From assembly GCF_006476605.1 (NCBI RefSeq), contig NZ_ML636805.1, positions 1 to 64,000 on the forward strand: DNA of 64,000 nt, read 5' to 3'. Made by a program: the position numbers and the translations under genes. This document shows positions 18,191 to 28,134 of the stretch, in pieces. Under the pieces are notes generated by a model. The model was not told the DNA's origin. It ran no database searches and saw nothing but the letters and a program-made list of their open reading frames with translations. The DNA is from Brucella gallinifaecis. Lineage in GTDB: Bacteria; Pseudomonadota; Alphaproteobacteria; Rhizobiales; Rhizobiaceae. Within the stretch, counting starts at the first letter, position 1. Every line of letters begins with the position of its first letter.

Positions 18191-19495
18191 ATGACCAAAA
18201 TCGACAAGAATATGCTGGCTATGAATGTGGGCCGCCGCAGCTTTCTGCGCGGGGCTGCAACTGCTGGTCTGGCCGCTGCCGCATCTGCTCTTGCACCTGC
18301 GGCTTTTGCCCAGCAGCAGGCTTTGAATGATATTCTTGCTGCACCGCGTCGCGGCAACTGGGATGATCAGTTTGATGCGCGTGCGACCGGTGGCCAGAAA
18401 GTGGCAACCAATCAGCCTGTTCTCAGTTCGCAAACTGTTGGCAATCTTCAGTCCGCCATTGCCCAATATGCGGATATTGCAGGTCGCGGTGGATGGCCAA
18501 TGGTTCCGGGCAATGCGAAGCTCCAGCTTGGTGTCAGCGATCCTTCCGTGCAGGCTTTGCGCCAGCGTTTGATCATTTCAGGCGATCTTCCGCGGGAAGC
18601 GGGTGTTTCCACTGCTTTTGATACCTATGTCGATGCTGCGTTGAAGCGTTTTCAGGCCCGCCATGGTTTGCCAGCCGATGGTGTTATGGGACAGTTCACC
18701 TATGCAGCCATGAATGTGGATGCCAATACACGCCTTGGCCAGTTGCAGACCAATCTGCAACGATTGTCAGGGATGACACCGGCAACACAGGCTGAACAGC
18801 GCTTTGTCATGGTCAATATCCCGGCTGCCCGTATCGAGGCTGTTGAAAACGGCAATGTCTCGCAACGCCATACGGCAGTTGTTGGCAAGATTGATCGCCA
18901 GACACCAATTCTGAACTCCAGGATTCACGAAGTCATTCTTAACCCTTACTGGACCGCTCCAAAGTCGATTATCCAGAAAGATATTATCCCGCTAATGCGC
19001 AAGGATCCGCAATATCTGACAAAGAACAAGATCCGCCTTTACAATGCACAGGGACAGGAAGTTCCGCCTGAAAGCGTTGACTGGAATACGGATGATGCCG
19101 TCAAGCTGATGTTCCGGCAGGATCCCGGCAAGATCAACGCCATGTCCTCGACGAAGATCAACTTCCATAATCCTTATGCCGTCTACATGCACGACACCCC
19201 GCAGAAGAGCTACTTCAACAAGCTTATGCGTTTTGATTCGTCAGGCTGTGTGCGTGTGCAGAATGTCCGTGATCTGGATGTCTGGCTTTTGAAAAACACG
19301 GCTGGCTGGGACCGGCAGAACATCGAAGGCACGATTGCATCTGGTGTGAATACACCTATTCAGGTGGCTGATCCTGTCCCATTGCATTTTGTCTATATCA
19401 CCGCATGGTCAACCGGCGATGGCGTGGTTCAGTTCCGTGATGACATTTACAAGATGGATGGTGCAACCGCACTGGCGCTCGGCACCGACACCTGA
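18191..19495 (+). CDS. ldtP: L,D-transpeptidase with Tat signal
   Basis: Cross-links peptidoglycan or attaches proteins to it in the periplasm. The 434-residue precursor has a twin-arginine signal (GRRSFLRGAATAGLAAAAS, cut after AAFA at about residue 40). A peptidoglycan-binding module follows (DPSVQALRQRLIISGDL to LKRFQARHGLPADGVMG, about 116-175), then a YkuD catalytic domain with HDTPQKSYF and the cysteine motif RFDSSGCVRVQN (about 352). It is paired with ldtR. Tat rather than Sec export is noteworthy for this family, although common in Rhizobiales. Confidence 0.9.
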   Translation: MTKIDKNMLAMNVGRRSFLRGAATAGLAAAASALAPAAFAQQQALNDILAAPRRGNWDDQFDARATGGQKVATNQPVLSSQTVGNLQSAIAQYADIAGRGGWPMVPGNAKLQLGVSDPSVQALRQRLIISGDLPREAGVSTAFDTYVDAALKRFQARHGLPADGVMGQFTYAAMNVDANTRLGQLQTNLQRLSGMTPATQAEQRFVMVNIPAARIEAVENGNVSQRHTAVVGKIDRQTPILNSRIHEVILNPYWTAPKSIIQKDIIPLMRKDPQYLTKNKIRLYNAQGQEVPPESVDWNTDDAVKLMFRQDPGKINAMSSTKINFHNPYAVYMHDTPQKSYFNKLMRFDSSGCVRVQNVRDLDVWLLKNTAGWDRQNIEGTIASGVNTPIQVADPVPLHFVYITAWSTGDGVVQFRDDIYKMDGATALALGTDT

Positions 19496-19511
19496 TCTGA
19501 ATCGATTTGTC

Positions 19512-19547
19512 AAAAAGCCGTCCGTACCTGTTGCGGACGGCTTTTTT
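19512..19547 (+). terminator. Terminator of ldtP
   Basis: AAAAAGCCGTCCG, nine-base loop, CGGACGGCTTTTTT. Confidence 0.9.
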
Positions 19548-19690
19548 GTGCAAACATCACAGCCATGGCTACGACATGCCGCATTTTGGACCATGCTTTT
19601 CGCTTCGGGGCCATTGGCCTTGCCATTCGAAGTGTGATACTGCGCCTCATCTCATAGTGCTATGACCGGCCAACCCGGAGGATGTGAAAC

Positions 19691-20986
19691 ATGTCGCAAG
19701 CCAATACCGCTTTTTTCAATGCAACTCTTGAAGAAGTCGATGCCGATATTTTCGGAGCGATCCGTAACGAACTTGGTCGTCAGCGTCATGAAATTGAGCT
19801 GATCGCCTCGGAAAATATCGTTTCGCGTGCGGTACTTGAAGCACAAGGCTCCATCCTTACCAACAAATATGCCGAAGGCTATCCCGGCAAGCGCTATTAT
19901 GGCGGTTGCCAATATGTTGACGTTGTTGAAGAACTGGCGATTGAACGTGCCAAGAAGTTGTTTGGTGCAGAATTTGTGAACGTTCAGCCCAATTCCGGCA
20001 GCCAGATGAATCAGGCTGTGTTTCTTGCACTATTGCAGCCGGGCGATACTTTCATGGGGCTTGACCTTAATTCTGGCGGTCACTTGACCCATGGTTCGCC
20101 CGTAAACATGTCGGGCAAGTGGTTTAATGTTGTCTCTTATGGTGTGCGTGAAGACGATCACCTGCTGGATATGGATGAAATTGCCCGTCTCGCACGCGAA
20201 CATAAGCCAAAGCTGATTCTCGCTGGTGGCACTGCCTATTCCCGTTTCTGGGACTGGAAGCGCTTCCGCGAGATTGCTGATGAAGTTGGCGCATATCTGA
20301 TGGTCGATATGGCGCATATTGCCGGTCTGGTTGCTGGTGGCGTACACCCGTCGCCCGTTCCACATGCCCATGTCTGCACCACGACAACTCACAAATCGCT
20401 TCGCGGTCCACGTGGTGGTATGATTCTGACCAATGATCCTGATCTGGCGAAAAAGTTCAATACGGCTGTCTTCCCGGGCTTGCAGGGCGGACCTCTGATG
20501 CATGTGATTGCTGGTAAGGCGGTTGCTTTGGCAGAAGCCCTGAAGCCCGAATTTAAAACCTATGCGCAGAATGTTGTCGATAATGCAAAAGCGCTATCGG
20601 ACGAGCTGAAGTCGCAGGGCCTTGATATTGTTTCAGGCGGCACCGACAACCATTTGATGCTTGTGGACTTGCGTCCGAAGAATGCGACTGGCAAGCGTGC
20701 AGAAGCAGCTCTTGGTCGGGCCAATGTCACTTGCAACAAGAACGGCATTCCATTTGACCCTGAAAAGCCGTTTGTGACCTCCGGCATTCGTCTTGGCACA
20801 CCGGCTGGCACGACCCGCGGTTTTGGCAAGGCTGAATTCAAGGAAATCGGCTCGCTGATCGCAGAAGTGCTGGATGGTTTGAAAGTCGCCAATTCCGATG
20901 AAGGCAATGCAAGTGTTGAAGCAGCGGTGAAGGCAAAGGTTCTTGCTCTGACCGATCGTTTCCCGATGTATGGCTATCAGGGCTAA
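19691..20986 (+). CDS. glyA: Serine hydroxymethyltransferase
   Basis: Interconverts serine and glycine with tetrahydrofolate, the main source of one-carbon units. The 431-residue PLP enzyme has [16 protein letters not shown] (about 35), [14 protein letters not shown] (about 127) and the PLP lysine in [16 protein letters not shown] (about 235). It starts with an ideal GGAGG site ten bases before the ATG. It is followed by its own terminator and then nrdR, as in Brucella and Agrobacterium. No glycine riboswitch is seen. Confidence 0.96.
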   Translation: MSQANTAFFNATLEEVDADIFGAIRNELGRQRHEIELIASENIVSRAVLEAQGSILTNKYAEGYPGKRYYGGCQYVDVVEELAIERAKKLFGAEFVNVQPNSGSQMNQAVFLALLQPGDTFMGLDLNSGGHLTHGSPVNMSGKWFNVVSYGVREDDHLLDMDEIARLAREHKPKLILAGGTAYSRFWDWKRFREIADEVGAYLMVDMAHIAGLVAGGVHPSPVPHAHVCTTTTHKSLRGPRGGMILTNDPDLAKKFNTAVFPGLQGGPLMHVIAGKAVALAEALKPEFKTYAQNVVDNAKALSDELKSQGLDIVSGGTDNHLMLVDLRPKNATGKRAEAALGRANVTCNKNGIPFDPEKPFVTSGIRLGTPAGTTRGFGKAEFKEIGSLIAEVLDGLKVANSDEGNASVEAAVKAKVLALTDRFPMYGYQG

Positions 20987-21003
20987 AATCCTGCAAGTTG
21001 TGA

Positions 21004-21038
21004 AAAAGCCCCGTTCAACCTTGTTGAGCGGGGCTTTT
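21004..21038 (+). terminator. Terminator of glyA
   Basis: A 16-base stem AAAAGCCCCGTTCAAC / GTTGAGCGGGGCTTTT with a single wobble pair and a three-base loop. Confidence 0.9.
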
Positions 21039-21115
21039 CATATTTGTCTCAATTAGGCAGCATTCGCCTGATGGGTTATTATTTAAAGGAATCAGTTATC
21101 AGTTGAAAGAGTGCC

Positions 21116-21592
21116 ATGCGTTGTCCCTATTGCCAGTATGAAGATACGCAGGTGAAGGACTCCCGTCCTACGGAAGACGGTGCAGTTATTCGCAGGCGTC
21201 GTGTCTGTTCGGTCTGTGGCGGGCGCTTTACTACTTTTGAGCGCGTGCAATTGCGTGACTTGATGGTCGTGAAAAAGAGCGGTCGTCGTGTGCCTTTTGA
21301 TCGTGAAAAGCTGGCCCGATCCATTGATGTGGCTTTGCGCAAGCGTGAAATTGATGAAGAGCGTATAGAACGCGCCATTTCGGGCATTGTGCGCCAACTG
21401 GAAAGTTCCGGCGAAGCGGAAGTCACATCGGACGAAATCGGGCGTCTGGCGATGGATGCGCTCAAAGGCGTTGATGACATTGCCTATATCCGCTTCGCTT
21501 CAGTCTACCGTAATTTCAGCAAGGCTGTTGATTTTCATAGTGTCATCGATGAACTGACTGCCATTGAAGCTGACCGCGATCCGGACGCATAA
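21116..21592 (+). CDS. nrdR: Transcriptional repressor NrdR
   Basis: Represses ribonucleotide reductase genes when dATP/ATP levels are high. The 158-residue protein has the N-terminal zinc ribbon ([20 protein letters not shown] and [19 protein letters not shown]) and an ATP-cone (about 49-139, starting [18 protein letters not shown]). It is first in the operon nrdR-ribD-ribE-ribH-nusB; ribD starts one base after the nrdR stop. No NrdR box was sought beyond this region. Confidence 0.95.
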   Translation: MRCPYCQYEDTQVKDSRPTEDGAVIRRRRVCSVCGGRFTTFERVQLRDLMVVKKSGRRVPFDREKLARSIDVALRKREIDEERIERAISGIVRQLESSGEAEVTSDEIGRLAMDALKGVDDIAYIRFASVYRNFSKAVDFHSVIDELTAIEADRDPDA

Positions 21593-21593
21593 A

Positions 21594-22697
21594 ATGGGCC
21601 AGATAATATATCCGCATGATCTGCGCTTCATGGAAGCAGCCATTCGTTTTGCCCGACGTAACAAGGGGCTTACAGGCACAAACCCGTCCGTAGGCACGAT
21701 CATTGTTAAGGATGGTGTCATTGTCGGGCGTGGCGTTACAGCAATCGGCGGACGACCTCATGCAGAGCCACAGGCATTGGCGGATGCGGGTGAGGCGGCG
21801 CGTGGCGCTACTGCTTATGTCACGCTTGAGCCCTGCGCCCATCATGGTCGTACTCCCCCCTGTGCCGAAGCGCTGGTACAGGCCGGTGTCGCCCGTGTGT
21901 GTGTGGCCGCGACTGATCCCGATGAAAGGGTAAGCGGAAAAGGTTTTGCCATTCTGCGGGAAGCGGGCATTGAAGTGGTGCCGGGCATATTGTCGGACAA
22001 GGCGTCTGATGATCTTGCAGGCTACTTGAATCGATCTTCCAGAAAACGCCCGGAAGTGATTCTTAAACTTGCACTTTCTGCCGATGGTTACATTGGTAAA
22101 AAGGGCGAGGGACAGGTGGCTATCACAGGCCCGGTTGCGCGTGCCCAGTCGCATATTCTGCGCTCACAGACCGATGTGATCCTGATCGGCGTTGAAACAG
22201 TTATTGCCGATGACCCAATTCTGAATTGCCGCCTTCCGGGCTTGGAACAAAGATCACCAATCCGTCTCGTATTGGATAGTGGATTGAAGCTCCCGCTCGA
22301 TTCAAAGCTTATGCGCAGTGCAGACGCGCTGCCATTATGGCTTGCTTGCTGTGCGCATGTGGCTGCTGAACGGCGTTATGAAATGCAGGCGGCAGGGTGT
22401 CGCATCATCGCTGCTGAGAGCGACGAAGGTCGCATTGCCTTGCCCGAGCTGATGGATGATCTTGCTGCACAGGGCATTTCCTCAGTACTGGTTGAAGGTG
22501 GAGCCAGTGTCGCGAACAGTTTTCTAAAGGAAAATCTGGTCGATCGCATTGTGCTTTTCCGCTCGCCAGTCGAAATTGGTGCTGCGGATGGGGTTGCTGT
22601 GGCGGATCTCGAATCCCATATCACTGATAAATTTGTGATTGCGCGTAAAGCGCAATATGGCGACGATGCTTATGTGGAATATGTAAGGAAGACTTGA
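21594..22697 (+). CDS. ribD: Riboflavin biosynthesis protein RibD (deaminase/reductase)
   Basis: Performs two steps of riboflavin synthesis: deamination of the pyrimidine ring and NADPH reduction of the ribose. The 367-residue protein has the zinc deaminase signature HAEPQALADAGEAA and LEPCAHHGRTPPCAEAL (about 47-90), and a RibD_C reductase domain from about 148 (LKLALSADGYIGK, VLVEGGASVANSFL). The ATG at 21594, one base after the nrdR stop, is the likely start; a TTG at 21564 is unlikely. The stop overlaps the ribE start (TGATG). Confidence 0.93.
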   Translation: MGQIIYPHDLRFMEAAIRFARRNKGLTGTNPSVGTIIVKDGVIVGRGVTAIGGRPHAEPQALADAGEAARGATAYVTLEPCAHHGRTPPCAEALVQAGVARVCVAATDPDERVSGKGFAILREAGIEVVPGILSDKASDDLAGYLNRSSRKRPEVILKLALSADGYIGKKGEGQVAITGPVARAQSHILRSQTDVILIGVETVIADDPILNCRLPGLEQRSPIRLVLDSGLKLPLDSKLMRSADALPLWLACCAHVAAERRYEMQAAGCRIIAAESDEGRIALPELMDDLAAQGISSVLVEGGASVANSFLKENLVDRIVLFRSPVEIGAADGVAVADLESHITDKFVIARKAQYGDDAYVEYVRKT

Positions 22698-23305
22698 TGT
22701 TTACAGGTATTGTCACCGACATTGGCAAGGTTGATCGTATCAAATCGCTGAATGAAGGTGTGTTGCTGCGCATTGAAACGGCTTATGATCCTGAAACGAT
22801 TGAACTTGGTGCTTCGATCGCCTGTTCCGGTGTTTGTCTGACTGTGGTGGCATTGCCGGAAAAAGGTACCAATGCCCGCTGGTTTGAGGTTGAAGCCTGG
22901 GAAGAGGCGCTGCGTCTGACGACGATTTCAAGCTGGGAAAATGGCACCCGCATTAATCTGGAGCGCTCGCTCAAGCTTGGTAATGAAATGGGTGGACATC
23001 TTGTGTCCGGCCATATTGACGGGCAGGCAGAAATTGTCGAACGCAAGGAAGAGGGCGATGCTGTCCGCTTTACCCTGCGTGCACCTGAAGAGCTGGCGCC
23101 TTTTATCGCCCAAAAGGGTTCTGTTGCACTTGATGGCACATCGCTGACGGTTAATGGCGTGAATGGCAATGAATTTGATGTTCTGCTCATCCGTCATTCG
23201 CTGGAAGTGACCACATGGGGCGATCGGAAAACCGGTGACAAGATCAATATTGAGATAGATCAACTGGCCCGTTACGCAGCAAGGCTTGCGCAATATAAGA
23301 AATAA
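22697..23305 (+). CDS. ribE: Riboflavin synthase alpha chain
   Basis: Dismutates two lumazine molecules to riboflavin. The 202-residue protein is two similar lumazine-binding barrels, starting MFTGIVTDIGKVDRI and with the second repeat near GGHLVSGHIDGQAEIVER (about 95). ACSGVCLTVV and LDGTSLTVNGV are the paired active-site motifs. Its start overlaps the ribD stop. Confidence 0.94.
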   Translation: MFTGIVTDIGKVDRIKSLNEGVLLRIETAYDPETIELGASIACSGVCLTVVALPEKGTNARWFEVEAWEEALRLTTISSWENGTRINLERSLKLGNEMGGHLVSGHIDGQAEIVERKEEGDAVRFTLRAPEELAPFIAQKGSVALDGTSLTVNGVNGNEFDVLLIRHSLEVTTWGDRKTGDKINIEIDQLARYAARLAQYKK

Positions 23306-23394
23306 GCTTAGAGCCTAGAAACCCTAAGCCGTTTTTTTGAATTTGGCGTTGATCGCATGATTTGCGGTCCGCGATTTCTGTCATGGAGTTTGTC

Positions 23395-23856
23395 ATGTCC
23401 AAGCACGAGGCGCATGCGCCGCATTTGCTTATTGTCGAAGCGCGTTTTTATGAGGATCTGTCCGATGCGCTTCTCGATGGCGCAAAGGCTGCTCTTGATG
23501 CGGCAGGCGCGACTTATGATGTTGTGACTGTACCCGGTGCGCTGGAAGTGCCGGCCACGATTTCCTTTGCTCTTGATGGCGTAGAAAATGGTGGCACTGA
23601 CTATGATGGGTTTGTTGCACTTGGCACCGTTATTCGTGGTGAAACCTATCATTTTGATATTGTTGCCAATGAATCCTGCCGTGCCCTGACTGATCTTGCG
23701 GTTGAAGAAGGCCTTGCCATTGGCAATGGTATTCTGACCGTTGAAAATGACGAGCAGGCGTGGGTTCGTGCACGTCGCGAAGACAAGGACAAGGGTGGAT
23801 TTGCAGCCCGTGCAGCCCTGACCATGATTGAACTTCGCAAGAAACTTGGAGCCTGA
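23395..23856 (+). CDS. ribH: 6,7-dimethyl-8-ribityllumazine synthase (RibH1 type)
   Basis: Joins the RibD product with dihydroxybutanone phosphate to form lumazine. The 153-residue protein has [15 protein letters not shown] (about 48), [20 protein letters not shown] (about 74; His of the active site) and [15 protein letters not shown]. The chosen start follows a GGAG site; upstream starts at 23362 and 23383 have poorer sites. Brucella has a second, decameric RibH2 elsewhere. The operon position marks this one as RibH1. Confidence 0.92.
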   Translation: MSKHEAHAPHLLIVEARFYEDLSDALLDGAKAALDAAGATYDVVTVPGALEVPATISFALDGVENGGTDYDGFVALGTVIRGETYHFDIVANESCRALTDLAVEEGLAIGNGILTVENDEQAWVRARREDKDKGGFAARAALTMIELRKKLGA

Positions 23857-23860
23857 GACG

Positions 23861-24373
23861 ATGACTTCCTCTTCTGAAGGCCGCTCAAATCCTAATCTCC
23901 CCCGTGCAGCCAATAAACGTGGTGTCGCACGTCTTGCCGCGGTGCAGGCACTTTACCAGATGGATGTTGCCGGTACCGGTGTCATGGAAGTGGTGGCGGA
24001 ATACGAAGCGCATCGTCTTGGCAAGGAAGTTGATGGTACGCAATATCTTGATGCCGACGCACAATGGTTCCGCGGTATCGTTGCAGGGGTTGTCGATAAT
24101 CAGCTCAAGCTTGATCCGATGATTCATCAGGCTCTGACCGAAGATTGGCCGCTGTCTCGTCTTGATTCAACCTTGCGAGCAATCCTGCGTGCAGGCGCAT
24201 GGGAGTTGCAGACCCGCAAGGACGTGCCAACAGCAGTGATCGTTTCGGAATATGTTGATATTGCCAAGGCTTTCTACACGGAAGAGGAGCCAAAGCTCGT
24301 CAATGCGGTGCTTGACCGGCTTGCTTTTGAGCTTCGTGGCGAAAGCCGGGGTACAAGACCTCGCGGCAAGTAA
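23861..24373 (+). CDS. nusB: Transcription antitermination factor NusB
   Basis: A 170-residue all-helical RNA-binding protein that with NusE (S10) binds boxA and supports rRNA antitermination. Typical segments are [19 protein letters not shown] (about 19), [17 protein letters not shown] (about 105) and [19 protein letters not shown] (about 126). The N-terminal 15 residues are a disordered extension ([12 protein letters not shown]). It is the last gene of the operon and starts four bases after ribH, with GGAG about ten bases before the ATG. Confidence 0.93.
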   Translation: MTSSSEGRSNPNLPRAANKRGVARLAAVQALYQMDVAGTGVMEVVAEYEAHRLGKEVDGTQYLDADAQWFRGIVAGVVDNQLKLDPMIHQALTEDWPLSRLDSTLRAILRAGAWELQTRKDVPTAVIVSEYVDIAKAFYTEEEPKLVNAVLDRLAFELRGESRGTRPRGK

Positions 24374-24393
24374 TAAAAAGCGTCTGAGATAAT

Positions 24394-24424
24394 AAAAGGC
24401 TGTGAGAGATCGCAGCCTTTTTGC
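24394..24424 (+). terminator. Terminator of the nrdR-rib-nusB operon
   Basis: AAAAGGCTG, ten-base loop, CAGCCTTTTT. Confidence 0.85.
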
Positions 24425-24718
24425 TTTTTAGGCTAACAAACAACGGCTTGACCTTTCAATGCTGCTTGCGCATGCTGAAAGGGCGGCATTGAGAATGCTG
24501 AACTGCAAAATATCTGCCGGATCATTTCCTCAAGGTTGATATTGAAAGAATTAAATACGCTGATGAAGCCCGGTGAATAGTCGGCTTCCGGCACTTCCAT
24601 GTCGCGAATTCTTGCCCGGGGAGGGTTCGGGCTTTTCATGCGCCAATGGTGCAGGCAATCGTCACCCTTGTGAGCGATCCGGCCTTCTCTGGCGCCAGCA
24701 CAATGGGAGTTGGCCTAA
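24425..24718. other. Intergenic stretch before hppA
   Basis: No convincing gene. A 68-codon minus-strand frame (24433-24639) has no clear ribosome site or recognised family. The region presumably holds the hppA promoter; GGGAG precedes the hppA start. In many relatives thiL lies between nusB and hppA, and no thiL coding sequence is visible here. Confidence 0.5.
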
Positions 24719-26869
24719 ATGGGAATTGGAATTCTTCTTCTCGTCATTGCCTGCGGTGTGTTTTCTGTTCTTTTTGCGATATGGGCGACTCGCTCCGTGC
24801 TGGCTGCTGATCAGGGCACTGCGCGGATGCAGGAAATTGCCGGTGCCATTCGTGAAGGTGCGGCAGCCTATCTTGCGCGGCAATATACAACAATTGCACT
24901 CGTTGGCGTCGTTGTGTTTCTGGCAGTCTGGTATCTGCTGTCTATCACTGCCGCCATAGGTTTCCTTATCGGAGCTGTCCTCTCTGGTCTGACGGGCTTT
25001 ATTGGTATGCATGTTTCCGTGCGTGCCAATGTACGAACCGCACAGGCCGCGTCTCTTAGTCTCGCCGATGGTCTGGAGATTGCTTTCAAATCGGGGGCCA
25101 TTACCGGTATGCTTGTGGCAGGCCTCGCATTGCTTGGAGTGTCGGTTTATTATTTCATACTGACTTTCTGGCTTGGATATGCGCCGTCTGACCGCACTGT
25201 TATTGATGCACTTGTGGCTCTTGGCTTTGGCGCTTCGCTGATTTCAATCTTTGCCCGGCTCGGTGGAGGTATTTTCACAAAGGGCGCCGATGTTGGGGGC
25301 GATCTTGTCGGCAAGGTCGAAGCCGGCATACCGGAAGATGATCCGCGCAACCCTGCAACTATTGCTGATAATGTTGGCGATAATGTCGGTGACTGTGCAG
25401 GCATGGCAGCCGATTTGTTTGAAACCTATGCTGTGACGGTTGTTGCTACAATGGTGCTGGCTGCGATCTTCTTTACAGGCTCAGACGTGCTTTCAAGCGT
25501 TATGCTTTATCCACTGGTCATCTGTGGAGCTTGCGTCATTACATCGATTGCCGGAACGTTTTTTGTCAAACTGGGCGTCAACGGTTCGATCATGGGCGCC
25601 CTTTATAAAGGGCTGATCGCAACGGGGCTTTTGTCTGTCGCCGGGCTTGCCATTGCCAATACCCTGACCGTTGGCTGGGGTGAGGTGGGGATTGTCGCCG
25701 GACAATCAGTGACAGGCACCAATCTGTTCATTTGCGGCATCATCGGCTTGATTGTCACCGGCCTGATAGTTGTGATTACTGAATATTATACCGGTACCAA
25801 CAAGCGCCCGGTCAATTCTATTGCCCAGGCATCTGTGACAGGGCACGGTACCAACGTCATTCAGGGACTGGCCGTTTCGCTCGAATCAACTGCCTTGCCT
25901 GCCATTGTGATTATTGGTGGTATTATTGGCACCTATCAGCTTGCAGGACTGTTTGGCACAGCAATTGCGGTAACTGCCATGCTGGGAATCGCCGGTATGA
26001 TTGTGGCGCTTGATGCTTTTGGTCCGGTGACGGATAATGCGGGTGGCATTGCTGAAATGGCCGGGCTTGACCCGGAGGTGCGTAAATCGACCGATGCACT
26101 TGATGCCGTCGGCAATACGACCAAGGCCGTCACCAAGGGCTATGCCATTGGCTCAGCCGGTCTGGGTGCGCTGGTATTGTTTGCTGCCTATTCCAATGAT
26201 CTGGCTTATTTTGCAGCAAATGGACAAACCTATCCGTATTTTTCCGATATGGGACCGGTATCGTTTGAGCTTTCCAATCCTTATGTCGTTGCCGGTCTGA
26301 TTTTCGGCGGTCTGATTCCCTATCTTTTCGGCGGCATGGCGATGACAGCCGTTGGCCGGGCAGGTAGCGCTGTGGTGCAGGAAGTGCGCCGTCAGTTCCG
26401 GGAAAAACCGGGTATCATGACGGGTAAGGATCGCCCGGATTATGCGCGTGCTGTTGATCTTCTTACCAGGGCGGCGATTCGGGAAATGATTATTCCGTCA
26501 TTGCTGCCGGTACTGGCTCCACTGGTTGTCTATTTCGGAGTGTTGTTGATTTCAGGCTCAAAAGCTGCTGCTTTTGCGGCTCTTGGCGCATCGCTTCTGG
26601 GTGTCATCATCAATGGATTATTCGTGGCGATCTCGATGACTTCGGGTGGCGGAGCCTGGGACAATGCCAAGAAAAGCTTTGAAGATGGTTTCACCGATGC
26701 TGATGGCGTGAAACATCTTAAAGGCTCTGAAGCGCATAAAGCGTCTGTAACGGGTGATACGGTGGGAGATCCTTACAAGGATACCGCTGGTCCGGCCGTT
26801 AACCCGGCAATCAAGACTACCAACATTGTGGCACTTTTGCTGCTCGCAGTGCTGGCGCATTCCGCGTGA
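24719..26869 (+). CDS. hppA: Membrane H+-translocating pyrophosphatase, K+-independent type
   Basis: Splits cytoplasmic pyrophosphate and pumps protons across the membrane. The 716-residue protein has about 16 hydrophobic segments. The catalytic core has [20 protein letters not shown] and [18 protein letters not shown] (about 195-240), and acidic residues near the C-terminus ([18 protein letters not shown], about 676). The diagnostic site reads [14 protein letters not shown], with Lys where K+-dependent enzymes have Ala, so it belongs to the K+-insensitive H+-pumping class. It stands alone between two terminators. Confidence 0.96.
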   Translation: MGIGILLLVIACGVFSVLFAIWATRSVLAADQGTARMQEIAGAIREGAAAYLARQYTTIALVGVVVFLAVWYLLSITAAIGFLIGAVLSGLTGFIGMHVSVRANVRTAQAASLSLADGLEIAFKSGAITGMLVAGLALLGVSVYYFILTFWLGYAPSDRTVIDALVALGFGASLISIFARLGGGIFTKGADVGGDLVGKVEAGIPEDDPRNPATIADNVGDNVGDCAGMAADLFETYAVTVVATMVLAAIFFTGSDVLSSVMLYPLVICGACVITSIAGTFFVKLGVNGSIMGALYKGLIATGLLSVAGLAIANTLTVGWGEVGIVAGQSVTGTNLFICGIIGLIVTGLIVVITEYYTGTNKRPVNSIAQASVTGHGTNVIQGLAVSLESTALPAIVIIGGIIGTYQLAGLFGTAIAVTAMLGIAGMIVALDAFGPVTDNAGGIAEMAGLDPEVRKSTDALDAVGNTTKAVTKGYAIGSAGLGALVLFAAYSNDLAYFAANGQTYPYFSDMGPVSFELSNPYVVAGLIFGGLIPYLFGGMAMTAVGRAGSAVVQEVRRQFREKPGIMTGKDRPDYARAVDLLTRAAIREMIIPSLLPVLAPLVVYFGVLLISGSKAAAFAALGASLLGVIINGLFVAISMTSGGGAWDNAKKSFEDGFTDADGVKHLKGSEAHKASVTGDTVGDPYKDTAGPAVNPAIKTTNIVALLLLAVLAHSA

Positions 26870-26881
26870 TATGAAACAATA

Positions 26882-26907
26882 AAAAACCCGCCATAAGGCG
26901 GGTTTTT
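26882..26907. terminator. Terminator of hppA and of the convergent lipoprotein gene
   Basis: AAAAACCCGCC, four-base loop, GGCGGGTTTTT. Confidence 0.9.
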
Positions 26908-26925
26908 GTAATCGATTTTGCAAAT

Positions 26926-27456
26926 TTAGTTGTTTCCGCCTGCACTCATACCGGTTGGAAGCGATGTCGGAGCTTTGGAAACACCCTGAATGATCTGGCC
27001 GATAAAGGTCTGATCCTTGCCGCCGGTTGGGGTTGTGCGGGACACGAAATCAAAGACCTTGCCGTCTTGCAGGCCATAATTTGCAATGTGCTCGACCTTG
27101 CTATCCTTGTCGAAGTAAATAGCGAGAATATGACGGTCGATAATTTTCGGCTTCATGAACTGAGCCGCACGGTAACGCTTCTGCGAAATGTAATAAAACA
27201 CTTCATTATCGAAGGTTGCGGTGGTGGAAGGCGTACCAAGAGCCAGCAGCACTTGTTCACGACTGGAGCCGACAGGCACCGAATCGAGCGCTTCCTGATC
27301 AAGCACATAACCCTCTGTAATCGTTTCCGACGGATTTAGCGTGGATGCAGTGTTACATCCGGCAAGAGCCGCCGAAAAGAGAATTGCTGTGCCTGCGAGA
27401 AGGGCACGCTGTTTGCGTGCGCTTGGGAAAATTCGCTGCAACAAAGACCTCTCCAT
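26926..27456 (-). CDS. Outer membrane lipoprotein, BamE/OmlA (SmpA) family
   Basis: A 176-residue lipoprotein: basic N-terminus, hydrophobic ALLAGTAILFSAALAGC with a lipobox Cys at about residue 34, then the SmpA/OmlA core VPVGSSREQVLLALGTPS and DNEVFYYISQKRYRAAQF. The family includes BamE, a part of the beta-barrel assembly machine of the outer membrane. The frame extends to 27723, but the ATG at 27456 puts the signal peptide in the right place. It is divergent from the bc1 chaperone gene and convergent with hppA. Confidence 0.82.
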   Translation of the reverse strand: MERSLLQRIFPSARKQRALLAGTAILFSAALAGCNTASTLNPSETITEGYVLDQEALDSVPVGSSREQVLLALGTPSTTATFDNEVFYYISQKRYRAAQFMKPKIIDRHILAIYFDKDSKVEHIANYGLQDGKVFDFVSRTTPTGGKDQTFIGQIIQGVSKAPTSLPTGMSAGGNN

Positions 27457-27546
27457 ACATTCTAATATCAGCGCGGCACTTTCGCCGTCAGGAGAACTTC
27501 GGTAAACCACCTTGCTTCTGGATGCAACAAGTACGGTCGTACAGGA

Positions 27547-28134
27547 ATGATTCTTCGACTTTTTCGCCGCAAAACGAAAGAAAATGAGACAATTGTGCTC
27601 CGTCTTTACGAGACGATCGTGGCAGCGGCGCGGCAAAAACGCTTTTTTGCGCAATTTCAGGTGCCTGATACCCCATTGGGCCGATATGAAATGCTGTCGC
27701 TTCATATTTTTCTGGTTCTTCATCGTATGAAAGGGGAAAATTCGTCATTAATGCCCCTTGCGCAAGACATTGCAGACGAATTCTTCAAGGATGTGGACCA
27801 TTCTCTGCGTGAATTGGGAATCGGTGATCAGGGTGTACCAAAGCGTATGAAGAAGCTTGCACGCATGTTTTATGGCCGTGTCAGCTCCTATGGCGCCGCG
27901 CTGGACAATAATGACAAAAGTGCACTTGCAGCGGCTCTGACCCGAAATATTCAGCCCGATCTGGAATTCTGGCCTTATTCCCATCATTTGAGTGAATATG
28001 TTTTTGCCTGCCGCGATCAGCTTGCAACAACAGATGACGGCGTTTTGGCAGAAGGCAATATTTCCTATATGAATGTCGAAGACATGGCATTCATGCCAAT
28101 TGATACCGAGAAAAAGGCACATGACGATGACTGA
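27547..28134 (+). CDS. Ubiquinol-cytochrome c chaperone (CBP3-like)
   Basis: A 195-residue member of the ubiquinol-cytochrome c chaperone family, homologous to mitochondrial CBP3, needed to assemble cytochrome b into the bc1 complex. Recognisable parts are YETIVAAARQKRFFAQFQVP (about 22), GRYEMLSLHIFLVLHRM and DVDHSLRELGIGDQGVPKRM (about 80). It overlaps the following YceD gene by eight bases, so the two are an operon. Confidence 0.85.
   Translation: MILRLFRRKTKENETIVLRLYETIVAAARQKRFFAQFQVPDTPLGRYEMLSLHIFLVLHRMKGENSSLMPLAQDIADEFFKDVDHSLRELGIGDQGVPKRMKKLARMFYGRVSSYGAALDNNDKSALAAALTRNIQPDLEFWPYSHHLSEYVFACRDQLATTDDGVLAEGNISYMNVEDMAFMPIDTEKKAHDDD

Noticed and set aside
21000-23400. FMN riboswitch controlling the rib genes
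   Set aside because: No RFN-type conserved sequence before nrdR, ribD or ribH; the genes are packed in an operon.
24433-24639. 68-codon minus-strand frame between nusB and hppA
   Set aside because: No ribosome site and no recognised domain; considered as a thiL remnant, but it shows no ThiL motif.
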